From Prevotella sp. (GTDB lineage Bacteria; Bacteroidota; Bacteroidia; Bacteroidales; Bacteroidaceae): a stretch of DNA of 64,000 bases. Within the stretch, counting starts at the first letter, position 1. Each line of letters opens with the position of its first letter. A program made the position numbers and the translations under genes. This document shows positions 55,749 to 64,000 of this stretch, piece after piece. A model generated the notes under the pieces. That model was not told the origin of the DNA. It searched no databases and worked only from the letters and a program-made list of their open reading frames with translations. Where the stretch lies: contig JAFSKJ010000031.1 of NCBI GenBank assembly GCA_017449025.1, positions 1-64,000 on the forward strand, read 5' to 3'.

Positions 55749-56369
55749 TTAGTAGAAGAGCACTCCTACGGCTGTGCAGAGGGTGCCTATGAGGAATCCG
55801 CCGACGACTTGCGGGAGTGTGTGCTGGCGCAGTATGATGCGGGAGGAGCCGAGCAGCCCTGCAACAATGAGTATGAGGCAAAGGGGGTATATGGGGTTGA
55901 AGATGAAGATCTGGCTGAAGACGAGGAGTGCGCCTACGAGCCCGCCGATGGCTGCCATGTGTGTGGATATTTTCCACCACACGTTGATGATGGCGCATGC
56001 TACTTGCACGAGTAGTGCTGCTACGACTATGGCTGCCATGAGATGTGGCATGTGCATGTGGTGCATGATGTATGCGAGGCAGAGGTAGCTGAGAATGGAG
56101 ATGAGATAAGGTATGATGCGTCGCTCTCGTGCGCTGAGCTGGATGGGGCTCCATCCTTGGTAGCGGCGGTAGAGATGGATGAGGATGGTTGGAAGGAGTA
56201 TGGTGAAGAGGTAGACGAGTGTGAGCACCATGGTCTTATAGAGCCAGGGCAGGAGGCTGAGGTAAGTGAACATGAACAGGAGCAGCATGCCGAGGAGGGG
56301 GAGGTAGAAGGGTGTGAAGAGCAGGCTTATGACTTTTGCGGATAGTATTATCTGTTTCTCTCGTGTCAT
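55749..56369 (-). CDS. PAP2-like membrane protein
   Basis: A 206-residue polytopic membrane protein with about six segments. The C-terminal part, [20 protein letters not shown], matches the third motif of PAP2-type lipid phosphatases (S-R then H, with QVxxG). The first motif (K-x6-RP) is not evident and the second is reduced to STHMAAIGG, so activity is uncertain. ATG 56369 is chosen; an upstream in-frame extension would translate the 9-bp repeat (KTYKTYHTYKTYRTYK) and is rejected. Confidence 0.75.
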   Translation of the reverse strand: MTREKQIILSAKVISLLFTPFYLPLLGMLLLFMFTYLSLLPWLYKTMVLTLVYLFTILLPTILIHLYRRYQGWSPIQLSARERRIIPYLISILSYLCLAYIMHHMHMPHLMAAIVVAALLVQVACAIINVWWKISTHMAAIGGLVGALLVFSQIFIFNPIYPLCLILIVAGLLGSSRIILRQHTLPQVVGGFLIGTLCTAVGVLFY

Positions 56370-56371
56370 CT

Positions 56372-56416
56372 TGTAGGTTCTGTAGGTTTTGTAGGTGTGG
56401 TAGGTTTTGTAGGTTT
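56372..56416 (-). repeat. 9-bp minisatellite between rpoN and the PAP2-like gene
   Basis: Five tandem 9-bp units of TGTAGGTTT type, one reading GGTAGGTTT and one TGTAGGTGT. They fill exactly the space between the rpoN stop codon and the next start. Related to the units at 20477-20512 and 27923-27945. Confidence 0.8.
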
Positions 56417-57946
56417 TTACTGACGCCTGAGCCTGGCGACGGGTATTGAGAGTTGTTCGCGGTATTTGGCTACTGTCCGCCGGGCTATGGTGTATCCCTT
56501 GGCGTTGAGTGCTGCTGTCAGGTCCTCGTCGCTCAGTGGCTGTTGCTTGTCCTCGGTGTCGATTATGTCTCTGAGGGCGGCTTTTATCTTTCTTGTGGAG
56601 AGCTGCTGGCCGCTCTGGGTGACATAGCCGTCGCTGAAGAAATGGCGGAGTGGGAAGGTGCCCCATGGTGTCTGGGCGTACTTGGAGTTGCTTACACGCG
56701 AGATTGTTGACATGTCGAGTCCTGTTTTCTGGGCGACGTCCTTTAGGATCATGGGGCGGAGCGAGGCTTCGTCGCCGTCGAGGAAGAACTGGTGTTGCAA
56801 CTGTATTATTGCACGCATGGTGGTGGTTAGTGTTGCACGGCGTGTGCGGATGGCTTCTATGAATGCTTGTGCGGCGTCTACTTTCTGCTTGATGTAGAGC
56901 AGGGCTTGCTTGGACTGTGGGCTGAGGTTGTCGCGGTTTTGCTGGTACTCTCTGATGGAGTCTGCAAAGGACTGGGAAACCTTGAGTTCGGGCAGGTCGC
57001 TGCTGTTGAGGGTAAAGGTTACGGTGCCGTCGTCGTGTGTGTCGACAATGAAGTCGGGTGTGATGTGCTGTAGGGAGCGCCCTACGGCCTCGCCGAGTGC
57101 TGCTCCGGGCTTGGGGTTGAGGTGTCGTAGTTGGCTGATGACGCTGTCCATCTGTGCCTGGCTGATGCCCAGAGTGTTGCGTATGCGGCTCCAGTGCTTG
57201 TGTGTGAAGGCTTCGTAGTGTTTCTTTACTACTTGCTGCATGAGGTTGTCGATGGTGGTGTCGGTGCCTTGGTTACGGTGCTCGCTGCGCCTGCGTTCTA
57301 TCTGTAGGATGAGGCACTCCTGTAGTGTCCTTGCCCCAATGCCGGGGGGGTCGAACTGCTGCAGTTTGATGAGTACGTGCTCGAGCTCTTGTACGCTGAC
57401 ATCGATGTTCATGTAGACGGCCATTTCGTCGCTTATGGCTTGTAGGCTTTTGCGCAGAAAGCCGTCATCGTCGAGTGAGCCAATGAGGTATTCCATTATG
57501 GAGTGTTGACGGGGGGTAAGCTGGTGCTCTGCCATCTGCTCTTTAAGCTGGTCGTAGAAGGAGAGGGTTTGGCCGTAGACCATTTCCTCGTGTTCAGCGC
57601 CTACAGGGCTTCCTTGGCTGGTGTATACTGGCAGCTCCTCGTCGTCGCGTCCGATGCCCTCTAAGGCTGCATCGAGAGCGGACTGGCGGTCTTCGCGGTC
57701 GCGCTGGCTGTCAAAGTCTTCGTCTGTGGTGTCGCTGCCGTTGTCGTCCCACGGATCGCGGTCGTGGTCGTCGTCGGTGGTGGTCTCTAAGGCGGGGTTG
57801 TCGTTCATTTCTGTGCTGATTCGCTCCAGCAACTGTGCTAAGGGTAATTCTACGAGCTGTGCCTGTAGCAGCTGCTGCTGGGTAATGGTCTGCACTTGCC
57901 GTTGCTCCTGCTTCTGCTGTTGTATCTGCGCTAACCTGTCGTTCAT
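56417..57946 (-). CDS. rpoN: RNA polymerase sigma-54 factor
   Basis: The alternative sigma factor that needs enhancer-binding ATPases. The 509-residue protein has the Gln/Leu-rich region I (about 10-55: QQLLQAQLVELPLAQLLERI), an acidic region II (about 60-110), the core-binding and HTH regions (DMSTISRVSNSKYAQTPWG), and the RpoN box ARRTVAKYR near the C-terminus. It starts six bases after the upstream unknown gene and is followed by the PAP2-like gene. No enhancer-binding protein is encoded in the window. Confidence 0.96.
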   Translation of the reverse strand: MNDRLAQIQQQKQEQRQVQTITQQQLLQAQLVELPLAQLLERISTEMNDNPALETTTDDDHDRDPWDDNGSDTTDEDFDSQRDREDRQSALDAALEGIGRDDEELPVYTSQGSPVGAEHEEMVYGQTLSFYDQLKEQMAEHQLTPRQHSIMEYLIGSLDDDGFLRKSLQAISDEMAVYMNIDVSVQELEHVLIKLQQFDPPGIGARTLQECLILQIERRRSEHRNQGTDTTIDNLMQQVVKKHYEAFTHKHWSRIRNTLGISQAQMDSVISQLRHLNPKPGAALGEAVGRSLQHITPDFIVDTHDDGTVTFTLNSSDLPELKVSQSFADSIREYQQNRDNLSPQSKQALLYIKQKVDAAQAFIEAIRTRRATLTTTMRAIIQLQHQFFLDGDEASLRPMILKDVAQKTGLDMSTISRVSNSKYAQTPWGTFPLRHFFSDGYVTQSGQQLSTRKIKAALRDIIDTEDKQQPLSDEDLTAALNAKGYTIARRTVAKYREQLSIPVARLRRQ

Positions 57947-57952
57947 CTGCTG

Positions 57953-58597
57953 TTATTTATAGTATTCTGTGAGTTCCTTTGCCATTTGGTCGAGCTGTTC
58001 CACATCATTGCTGTATCGTTGCCATATCTGCATGCATGGTATCATAAGCGGCGAAAAAATCATCTCACGGCGTTTCAGGCAGGGGTCGCAGTAAATGTAG
58101 ATGTTCAGCAGCTCGGCCACCTCGTCAGGCGGTATTCGCAGCAACTTGGCTGTCTGAATGACCTCGGGCGTTACAGCCACCATGGTGGCTGGCGTCAGCT
58201 TGAAATACAGGTCGAGAATAATGATGAGGGCAGCGGGCGTCAGACGGCTGTCTTGATCCAAAGGTCGGAAGTCGAGTTCAAAGGTCTCGTTCACCTCCAC
58301 GCCGCTGTAGAATTCGTCGGCATTGCCAAAGCCTTTCATTTCTCGCAACAGCCGTACGGCACGGCTTAGCTTGTTGGGCTTATTGGCATAGGTGGCCATA
58401 AGCCTTTCTATTCGCGGCGTGTCGAGGCTTGCCAACTGTTGCATGCGCTGGCGCAGTTGCTGCGGGCTGATGTGCAGTTCTAAACTCAGCTCCACCATTC
58501 TTCGGCTGTAGAGAGGTTTCACTCCTACGGGTGAGCTGAGATACACCTGCATAAGCATTAGCCAATAGTCATCGTTCCATTTCGTTTTGCTCGCCAT
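57953..58597 (-). CDS. conserved hypothetical protein upstream of rpoN
   Basis: A 214-residue, largely helical soluble protein with no signal peptide. I do not recognise a family. Features: WNDDYWLMLMQVYLSSPVGVKPLYSR at the start and a possible HTH-like segment (LELHISPQQLRQRMQQL) near residues 45-62. Co-transcription with rpoN is very likely (six-base gap, shared promoter). ATG 58597 is chosen because upstream in-frame codons lie in AT-rich promoter DNA. Confidence 0.7.
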   Translation of the reverse strand: MASKTKWNDDYWLMLMQVYLSSPVGVKPLYSRRMVELSLELHISPQQLRQRMQQLASLDTPRIERLMATYANKPNKLSRAVRLLREMKGFGNADEFYSGVEVNETFELDFRPLDQDSRLTPAALIIILDLYFKLTPATMVAVTPEVIQTAKLLRIPPDEVAELLNIYIYCDPCLKRREMIFSPLMIPCMQIWQRYSNDVEQLDQMAKELTEYYK

Positions 58598-58615
58598 AAT
58601 ATCGCTATTTGGCAG

Positions 58616-58623
58616 CAAAGTTA
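58616..58623 (-). promoter_or_regulatory. promoter -7 element of the rpoN operon
   Basis: On the minus strand TAACTTTG, about 20 bases before the start of the unknown gene; a GTTG lies 22 bases further upstream. Confidence 0.6.
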
Positions 58624-58712
58624 CAACTTTTTTCGATAAAATGTTCAACATCTTGTTTTTTTTCACCATTAAAGTTGCATAAATGATATTTTTTTGCTTA
58701 CTTTGCAAGCCA

Positions 58713-61385
58713 ATGAAGAGAATAACGACTTTCTTCCTCCTGATGCTAAGCACGGGAGGGTATATGGCTGCCCACGATTTGGAGGTCGGGGGTATATATT
58801 ATAATGTGGTGAACCCAGGCGAGTTGTCTGTGACTTCTGGTGAGCGTGCATATATCGGCTCTGTGGCAATTCCGTCGACCGTAGAGGCGAATGGCAACAA
58901 GTACACGGTGACGGCAATTGGCGATGCTGCCTTCTACGGCTGTACGGAGTTGTACGCGCTGACGGTGCCTGCAACGGTGAAAGAGATTGGAAGCGAGGCC
59001 TTTGTGCGCTGCTCCTATCTCATGAGGTTTACCGTTGACCCCGCCAACACTGCCTATTGTGCCCCTGACGGGGTGTTGCTGGACAAGGGCATGAAGCATC
59101 TGGTGGCCTTTCCTGCAGGCTCTTCCACCACCTATAGCATACCTGAAGGCATAGAAACTGTGGACAAGTGGGCCTTCGCCCACTGCAAGCGCCTCTCGGA
59201 GGTTTCATTCCCCGCCTCCTTGCGTAGCATTGCCGACGCTGCCTTCTACGGCTGCACCTCGCTCAACAACTTCAAGCTGCCCAAGCAGCTCGCCAGCATA
59301 GGTGTGTGGGCGTTTTCCGAGTGCTCTAACCTGGGTGAGGTGACGCTGCCTGCCTCCGTGACTAATGTGGGCGACGGTGCCTTTAGCTTCTGTTCGTCGT
59401 TGAAGAACATTTTCGTTGCCAATGGCAACAGCTACTTCACTTCTGTCGACGGGGTGCTCACCGACAGTCAGCACCGCGTGTTGGTAGCCTTCCCTGGAGG
59501 CCGGGGTGGCGACTACCACCTGCCCTCTTCCATAGACTCCGTGAAAACCCAGGCGTTCTATGGTGCTGAGCACCTGCAGACAGTAACTCTACCGGCAAGC
59601 CTTTCTTCGGTCAAAGAGAGTCCGTTTGTGTTCTGTTCCAACCTCAAGGAGATTCTCGTAGACCAGAACAACAGTCAGTACACTTCTCGCGATGGTGTCC
59701 TCTTCAATAAGGATTGTACACAGTTGGTGTTTTTCCCAAATGGCAAGAGTGGCAACTATTCAGTACCCGACGGAGTCAGGGTCCTGAGCCATGGTCCCTT
59801 CCTGTGCAGTACGGCAGTAACGGGCATTGACATTCCAACAAGTGTTACTGCCATCGGCAACTGGACATTCCTGGGGTGTACAGGTCTCAGCGCTGTCAAC
59901 ATTCCTTACTCTGTGACATCCGTAGGCGAGCAGGCTTTCTCTGACTGTCAGTCGTTGCAAACCATTATCTGCAACGGCGAACCCCCAGCAGCGTCGGCAT
60001 TCGACGTGACCACGCAGCAAGGCACCATGCTCTACGTGCCACTTGGGCGCAAGAGCGAATACAAGGGAGCAGACGGATGGGGTAGCATCAGCAGCATTGA
60101 GGAATTCGGACTCTTTGCAGAAAGCCAGTCCATAGAGCGCGGACAGGTCTACAGGGTGCCCGTCTGTGTGACACGCACCATGCCTGTCACATCGGCAATG
60201 ATGGAAGTCACGCTGCCCGAGGGCATTGACATGGTCGCAGACTCGGGCGGCAAACCATTGGTAGAGATAAGCCAGGCAAATGCCAATACCCACACCGTGA
60301 GTTGTGTTGAAAAAGAGAAAGGAACCTTCCTTCTCACTGTCTCACCGTCTAACGACAATGCCGTTGCCACTTCCGACACGCTGCTTTACATGGCGCTGAA
60401 AGCTTCCACCAACATGCCTACAGGTGTCTACGACATTAGCCTGAAGAACCTCAGCTTCACCTACGACACAGGAGCAAACCGCGGCGAGGCACTCCAGGCC
60501 AATGCCATTGCAGGACTCAACATCAAGCTCTTTGTGGGCGATGTGAACAGGAACGGGCGCCTCAATGTGGCCGACGTGGTGGAGAGCGTTCGCTATATCA
60601 ACGGCATTGCCAACGACACATTCCACTTTGAAGAGGCAGACATAAACACCAACGGCGAGGTGAACAACGCCGATGCCGCACTCATAGTTGAGCGAATACA
60701 CGATATGGCTGGTAGAAGCCCACTAATCGTTAACGATATATGGCAGGCCGGCCTTTCCCCATCAAGCGACAATCTTACTGCCACTCCCGTCTCCGCTGAG
60801 GAAGGCAGTGACTTCATGCTTAACATAAACCTTGAAACGCAACATGGCGACCTCACGGCATACCAGTTCATTATGCCCCTGCCCAAGGGCTTCAGCCCGC
60901 GTGCAGATGACATGGGCGCCGTGCGCCCTCAGCTGCCACCACAATATGCCAATAGCGGCTGCTCCGTGTCGGCTACCATTATCCCTAACATCAATAAAAC
61001 CACCTCTTCACAGGGGGAGGAGTCGGGGATGGGGCTTAGTGTCGTGTGCACATCGTCCAGCTTAGCGCCACTCACTAATGGCTTGCTGCTCAGCCTGCCC
61101 ATGACCACCGAGCGCTTTACTCCCCTGGCCGACTATGAGATACCTTTGCAGCAGATAATCTTTGCCGATGTCTACGCCAACGAATACTATCTGGCAGACA
61201 GCAAAGCCAATGTCAAGATTACCGCTGCCGCCGGCATCAGCGACGTCTCCATATCCAGCCACAATGTCGCTGCACCTCCCATCTATGATATTGGCGGTAG
61301 GAAAGTCCACAACCAACAGAATGCCGGAAGAAAGCTCAACAAAGGCGTATATATCATAGAAGGCAAGAAAGTCGTCATCAGATAG
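58713..61385 (+). CDS. BspA-type leucine-rich repeat protein with cohesin-like and dockerin-like modules
   Basis: An 890-residue secreted protein. Signal peptide about residues 1-19. BspA-type (LRR_5) repeats run to about 460, with units such as AFYGCTELYALTVPATVKEI. Next come a cohesin-like beta-sandwich (about 470-610), a dockerin-like pair (GDVNRNGRLNVADVVESVRY and ADINTNGEVNNADAALIVER, about 615-670), a second cohesin-like domain (about 690-840) and the shared tail (IYDIGGRKV...KGVYIIEGKKVVIR). BspA-like proteins bind host proteins or other bacteria. The added modules suggest it can also join a surface assembly; that is inference. ATG 58713 begins the signal peptide. A GC-rich repeat lies inside at 61001-61038. 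Confidence 0.82.
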   Translation: MKRITTFFLLMLSTGGYMAAHDLEVGGIYYNVVNPGELSVTSGERAYIGSVAIPSTVEANGNKYTVTAIGDAAFYGCTELYALTVPATVKEIGSEAFVRCSYLMRFTVDPANTAYCAPDGVLLDKGMKHLVAFPAGSSTTYSIPEGIETVDKWAFAHCKRLSEVSFPASLRSIADAAFYGCTSLNNFKLPKQLASIGVWAFSECSNLGEVTLPASVTNVGDGAFSFCSSLKNIFVANGNSYFTSVDGVLTDSQHRVLVAFPGGRGGDYHLPSSIDSVKTQAFYGAEHLQTVTLPASLSSVKESPFVFCSNLKEILVDQNNSQYTSRDGVLFNKDCTQLVFFPNGKSGNYSVPDGVRVLSHGPFLCSTAVTGIDIPTSVTAIGNWTFLGCTGLSAVNIPYSVTSVGEQAFSDCQSLQTIICNGEPPAASAFDVTTQQGTMLYVPLGRKSEYKGADGWGSISSIEEFGLFAESQSIERGQVYRVPVCVTRTMPVTSAMMEVTLPEGIDMVADSGGKPLVEISQANANTHTVSCVEKEKGTFLLTVSPSNDNAVATSDTLLYMALKASTNMPTGVYDISLKNLSFTYDTGANRGEALQANAIAGLNIKLFVGDVNRNGRLNVADVVESVRYINGIANDTFHFEEADINTNGEVNNADAALIVERIHDMAGRSPLIVNDIWQAGLSPSSDNLTATPVSAEEGSDFMLNINLETQHGDLTAYQFIMPLPKGFSPRADDMGAVRPQLPPQYANSGCSVSATIIPNINKTTSSQGEESGMGLSVVCTSSSLAPLTNGLLLSLPMTTERFTPLADYEIPLQQIIFADVYANEYYLADSKANVKITAAAGISDVSISSHNVAAPPIYDIGGRKVHNQQNAGRKLNKGVYIIEGKKVVIR
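61001..61038 (+). repeat. GC-rich repeat inside the BspA-like gene
   Basis: Contains GGGGAGGAGTCGGGGATGGGG, which matches 17 of 21 positions of the riboswitch-arm repeat at 12283-12303. It reads in frame as SSQGEESGMGLS within the second cohesin-like domain. A related GC-rich stretch follows the gene at 61386-61413. Confidence 0.55.
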
Positions 61386-61413
61386 CCTCCACCTCCCTTA
61401 AGGGGGCAGGGGC

Positions 61414-61878
61414 TTACAGGGACAGGCTTTTCATCACAATGTCGTAGGTGAAGCCGCGTGATAATGCAAAGCGCACAAGCTTCTGGTTCAGTTCGTATGA
61501 ACTGGAGGCTCGCGTACATCGACGCTTCTGCTGTAGCAGCGGCCTTAGAGCAGCCACATAGTCGGCATCCGCCACCTCGTCAAGCACTCGCTGAGAGATT
61601 TCCTCGTCTATATGTTTCATCCAGAGTGCCTGCTCTATCTTGCGGCGTCCCCACTTGTTGTACGCCAACTTGTCGTGGACGAAAGCACGAGTATATCGCT
61701 CCTCGTCAACATATCGCTCACGCACCAAGCGCTCTACTACCCTCGCCTGAGCCTCCTCAGACATACCCCAGCGCCGCATCTTCTCCATCATGTCGTGCCG
61801 GCAGTGCTCCCCTCGGGCGCACAGTGAAGCCAACTGCATGTAAGCTCCCTCCTCCGTTATTTCCTTCTTCTGTATCAT
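61414..61878 (-). CDS. recX: regulatory protein RecX
   Basis: Modulates RecA filaments. The 154-residue helical protein shows the RecX three-helix repeats: CARGEHCRHDMMEKMRRWGM, RYVDEERYTRAFVHDKL, KWGRRKIEQALWMKHI and the C-terminal FALSRGFTYDIVMKSL. It starts three bases after the prmC stop. recA is not in the window. Confidence 0.92.
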   Translation of the reverse strand: MIQKKEITEEGAYMQLASLCARGEHCRHDMMEKMRRWGMSEEAQARVVERLVRERYVDEERYTRAFVHDKLAYNKWGRRKIEQALWMKHIDEEISQRVLDEVADADYVAALRPLLQQKRRCTRASSSYELNQKLVRFALSRGFTYDIVMKSLSL

Positions 61879-61881
61879 CCA

Positions 61882-62709
61882 TTAACCCTTTACTGCTCTC
61901 ACAAAGCGCTCCTTGCCAAAGCAGTCTCTCTTTGTCTCAACACCGCTAAACCCCATCTCCCTTAACAACCCTGCCGTGGCTTCGCAGCGGTACTCGCTCG
62001 TCTCGAAGAACAGTCGGCCGCCCCCCTTCAGCGCCTTCATCGCATAGGCGCCTATAGAGCGGTAGAAGAGCAGTGCGTCGTCGTCGGGAACAAAGAGCGC
62101 TATCGGCGGTTCATAGTCTCTTACGTTTCTGGCCATCTGCACCCTCTCACTCTCAGTTATGTATGGCGGGTTGCTCACCACAATGTCCCATACTCCCCCA
62201 TTCATGGGGCAGGAGGGCTTGCAGGCATCCATCTGTTCAAAGCATACGCTGACGTCAAGGCGCTCAGCATTGCCGCGGGCTGTTGTCAAAGCCTCGCTGC
62301 TCACGTCCCATCCCGTAACAACAGCCTCCGGCAGCTCTGCCGCCAACGTGCAGGCTATGCATCCGCTGCCAGTGCCTACGTCCAGAATGCTCATCCTGCC
62401 ACCCCCACCGATGCTGCCCAAAATCCACTTGCACAACTCCAATGTCTCCGGGCGCGGAATCAGTACGCCTGGCCTTACTTTGAACCACCTGCCGCCAAAC
62501 TCAGCCATACCCACCACGTACTGTACCGGCTCACCAGCCAACAGTCGCCGCTGAACAGCCCCAAGCTCCACGTCGTGCTTTAAGTCGCCACAGACAATGT
62601 CAGCCATTGACAGGCCATACATCACCTCCAGCACATACCTCGCCACAGCTCGAGCCTCACCGTCGCTGTATAGTGCCCTCAAGGGATGCCAAAACTCAGC
62701 GTATGTCAT
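61882..62709 (-). CDS. prmC: release factor glutamine methyltransferase
   Basis: Methylates the Gln of the GGQ motif in release factors RF1 and RF2. The 275-residue protein has the N-terminal helical domain, the SAM-binding ILDVGTGSGCIACTLA and the catalytic VVSNPPYI. The family's PVQYV segment is also present (GEPVQYVVG). It lies between the DUF3237 gene (19 bases upstream) and recX. Confidence 0.95.
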   Translation of the reverse strand: MTYAEFWHPLRALYSDGEARAVARYVLEVMYGLSMADIVCGDLKHDVELGAVQRRLLAGEPVQYVVGMAEFGGRWFKVRPGVLIPRPETLELCKWILGSIGGGGRMSILDVGTGSGCIACTLAAELPEAVVTGWDVSSEALTTARGNAERLDVSVCFEQMDACKPSCPMNGGVWDIVVSNPPYITESERVQMARNVRDYEPPIALFVPDDDALLFYRSIGAYAMKALKGGGRLFFETSEYRCEATAGLLREMGFSGVETKRDCFGKERFVRAVKG

Positions 62710-62728
62710 AAACCCTTTTCCTTTACAG

Positions 62729-63244
62729 TCACTTCACCTTCCACACATTGAGGACAATACCCTGGAAGCCTGGCGAGAAGTCGGGCGAACAGAGGAAGAG
62801 GGCGTTGTTCATCCAGCCGTATTTACTGTCGGAAGGTGCCTCAAACTGGGGCGCACAGCGGAAGTAGAAAGAGGGCTTGCCTTCTGCATCCTTACCGTTG
62901 GCAATGATGCCTCGGTTGCGCACGTGGATGTACACTCCGTCATCAGTCTTTATGCAATAGATGGCTTCCAGCTCAGTGCGTCCGTCAGCACCGTTCAGCT
63001 GGTAGTCGGCTCCGCCATTCATGATCGTGCCTTTCAGCTGTGGGCCTTCAAATGTTCCACCGGTAATGGGGATTACCGTACGGCGGCCATGCTGCGTGTT
63101 GTCGATGGAAAAGGCCTCTCCCAGTGTCACTCTCAGTTGCAAGGCAAACTCCAGTTGAGGAGCGTCATTAGGGGGATAGTTCTGGGCATGGGTACATAAA
63201 GCCAATAGTGCAAAGAGTACCGAAAGCAGTTCTTTCTTTAACAT
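62729..63244 (-). CDS. secreted DUF3237 family protein
   Basis: A 171-residue exported protein. Signal peptide about residues 1-20 (ALLALCTHAQ). The rest matches the DUF3237 beta-barrel family, with ITGGTFEGPQLKGTIMNGGA, then DDGVYIHVRNRG and the C-terminal NNALFLCSP. The function is unknown; one suggestion for the family is binding or processing of small aromatic compounds. It is probably co-transcribed with prmC and recX. Confidence 0.82.
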   Translation of the reverse strand: MLKKELLSVLFALLALCTHAQNYPPNDAPQLEFALQLRVTLGEAFSIDNTQHGRRTVIPITGGTFEGPQLKGTIMNGGADYQLNGADGRTELEAIYCIKTDDGVYIHVRNRGIIANGKDAEGKPSFYFRCAPQFEAPSDSKYGWMNNALFLCSPDFSPGFQGIVLNVWKVK

Positions 63245-63345
63245 AAGATTAATGATTTTTAGGTTTTCACTTCAGGTTAATGATTAATTGTGTGCAAATT
63301 TACAAACTTTTACCGAATAACTGTCACAAATTTGGAAAAAAGTTG

Positions 63346-63353
63346 TATCTTTG
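63346..63353 (+). promoter_or_regulatory. rubrerythrin promoter -7 element
   Basis: TATCTTTG, 38 bases before the start codon; no clear TTTG at -33. Confidence 0.6.
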
Positions 63354-63391
63354 CACTGACAATCCATCATTCACTACTAATAAATAACATT

Positions 63392-63937
63392 ATGAGCAAA
63401 GAATTAAAAGGAACAAAGACTGAGAAAAACCTGCAGGAAGCATTTGCCGGTGAGTCAATGGCCCGTAACAAGTACACCTACTGGGCATCAAAGGCCAAGA
63501 AGGACGGGTACGTCCAAATAGCCGCAATCTTTGAGGAGACGGCTGCCAATGAAAAGGAGCACGCCAAGATGTGGTTCAAGCTCCTCGAGGGCGGAGCAAT
63601 CAAGGACACTGCCGCCAACTTAGAGGCTGCAGCGGGAGGCGAGAACTTTGAGTGGACTGATATGTATGCCCGCATGGCTCGTGAGGCCCGAGAAGAGGGG
63701 TTCACCGAAATTGCCGAGAAGTTTGAGGGCGTGGCAGCCATTGAGAAAGCCCATGAGGAGCGTTACCGCAAGCTGTTGGACAATATCCGTCAGGAGCGCG
63801 TCTTCTCGAAAGACGGCGATGTCATCTGGCAGTGCAGCAACTGTGGCCACATCGTCATCGGGAAGAAAGCTCCCGACGAGTGTCCCGTCTGTAACCACCC
63901 GCAAGCGTTTTTCCAAGTAAAGGCCGAGAACTATTAA
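63392..63937 (+). CDS. rbr: rubrerythrin
   Basis: A non-haem diiron peroxidase that reduces hydrogen peroxide in anaerobes. The 181-residue protein has the four-helix diiron domain with ligands in [26 protein letters not shown] and [11 protein letters not shown], followed by a C-terminal rubredoxin domain with WQCSNCGHI and CPVCNHP. The ATG at 63392 gives the standard N-terminus ([18 protein letters not shown]). It is monocistronic within the window. Confidence 0.96.
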   Translation: MSKELKGTKTEKNLQEAFAGESMARNKYTYWASKAKKDGYVQIAAIFEETAANEKEHAKMWFKLLEGGAIKDTAANLEAAAGGENFEWTDMYARMAREAREEGFTEIAEKFEGVAAIEKAHEERYRKLLDNIRQERVFSKDGDVIWQCSNCGHIVIGKKAPDECPVCNHPQAFFQVKAENY

Positions 63938-63978
63938 CGCCTTTGCGGGCGGGGGTGCCTGCAGTCCATGTGTAGTAG

Positions 63979-63998
63979 GTAAAGCATCCAAGCTTTAC
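63979..63998. other. short hairpin at the window end
   Basis: GTAAAGC-ATCCAA-GCTTTAC, 42 bases after rubrerythrin. It may be its terminator or part of a repeat; the window ends too soon to see a T-tract. Confidence 0.35.
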
Positions 63999-64000
63999 AT

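Noticed and set aside
56370-56666. N-terminal extension of the PAP2-like gene
   Set aside because: It would translate the 9-bp array (KTYKTYHTYK pattern) and antisense rpoN sequence; the membrane protein begins naturally at 56369.

Overview
The window looks like chromosomal DNA of a Prevotella-type Bacteroidales. The grounds are the protein families (DUF4271, DUF3109, BspA-type leucine-rich repeats, lipoproteins with an acidic tract after the lipid cysteine, a two-component-propeller regulator), promoters of the TTTG-N19/20-TAnnTTTG type, few Shine-Dalgarno sites, and the many short GC-rich palindromic repeats between genes. No plasmid, phage, integrase, transposase or CRISPR array was seen.

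Layout. 1-6.6 kb: a dispersed repeat, then a tight forward housekeeping operon metK, DUF4271, hemD, rnpA, yidD, tyrS, metallophosphoesterase. 6.6-12.4 kb: a reverse cobalamin locus in which a B12 riboswitch precedes a BtuB-like receptor, an exported CbiK-type chelatase lipoprotein and a second BtuB-like receptor. 12.5-18.2 kb: M16 protease, MINPP-like phytase, hemolysin III and a small coiled-coil lipoprotein, meeting efp head-on. 18.2-24 kb: a second copy of the dispersed repeat, then a reverse operon of a sialate-O-acetylesterase-type esterase and a GH127/146 beta-L-arabinofuranosidase. 24-34.7 kb: gpmI, a ketopantoate-reductase-like gene, ung and DUF3109; tRNA-Arg(TCT); an SLC13 transporter; an M3 peptidase and mutS. 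34.7-38.8 kb: reverse lgt, a TPR sensor kinase and a surface lipoprotein.

39-55 kb is the accessory heart. A small dockerin protein sits next to a double cohesin-like protein. A pectin cluster follows: GH43 arabinanase, CE12 rhamnogalacturonan acetylesterase and a 1574-residue multidomain CE8 pectin methylesterase. Then comes an unusual membrane regulator (propeller, membrane segment and AraC-type DNA-binding domain, but no kinase), translationally coupled to a secreted HEXXH protein. 55-64 kb: reverse purE, a PAP2-like gene, rpoN and an unknown gene; a BspA-type protein that itself carries cohesin-like and dockerin modules; reverse recX, prmC and a DUF3237 gene; and rubrerythrin.

How it fits together. 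GH127, the esterases, GH43, CE12 and CE8 would act together on arabinan-decorated, acetylated and methylated pectin, yet no SusC/SusD pair lies among them. Instead most of the secreted proteins end in a common tail resembling type IX secretion sorting tails, and three carry cohesin-like or dockerin-like modules. This suggests surface-displayed, possibly assembled enzymes. The second theme is repeats: several short repeat families (9-bp, 36-bp and GC-rich) occur both between genes and, in frame, inside exported or membrane proteins, and one sits in the variable arm of the B12 riboswitch.
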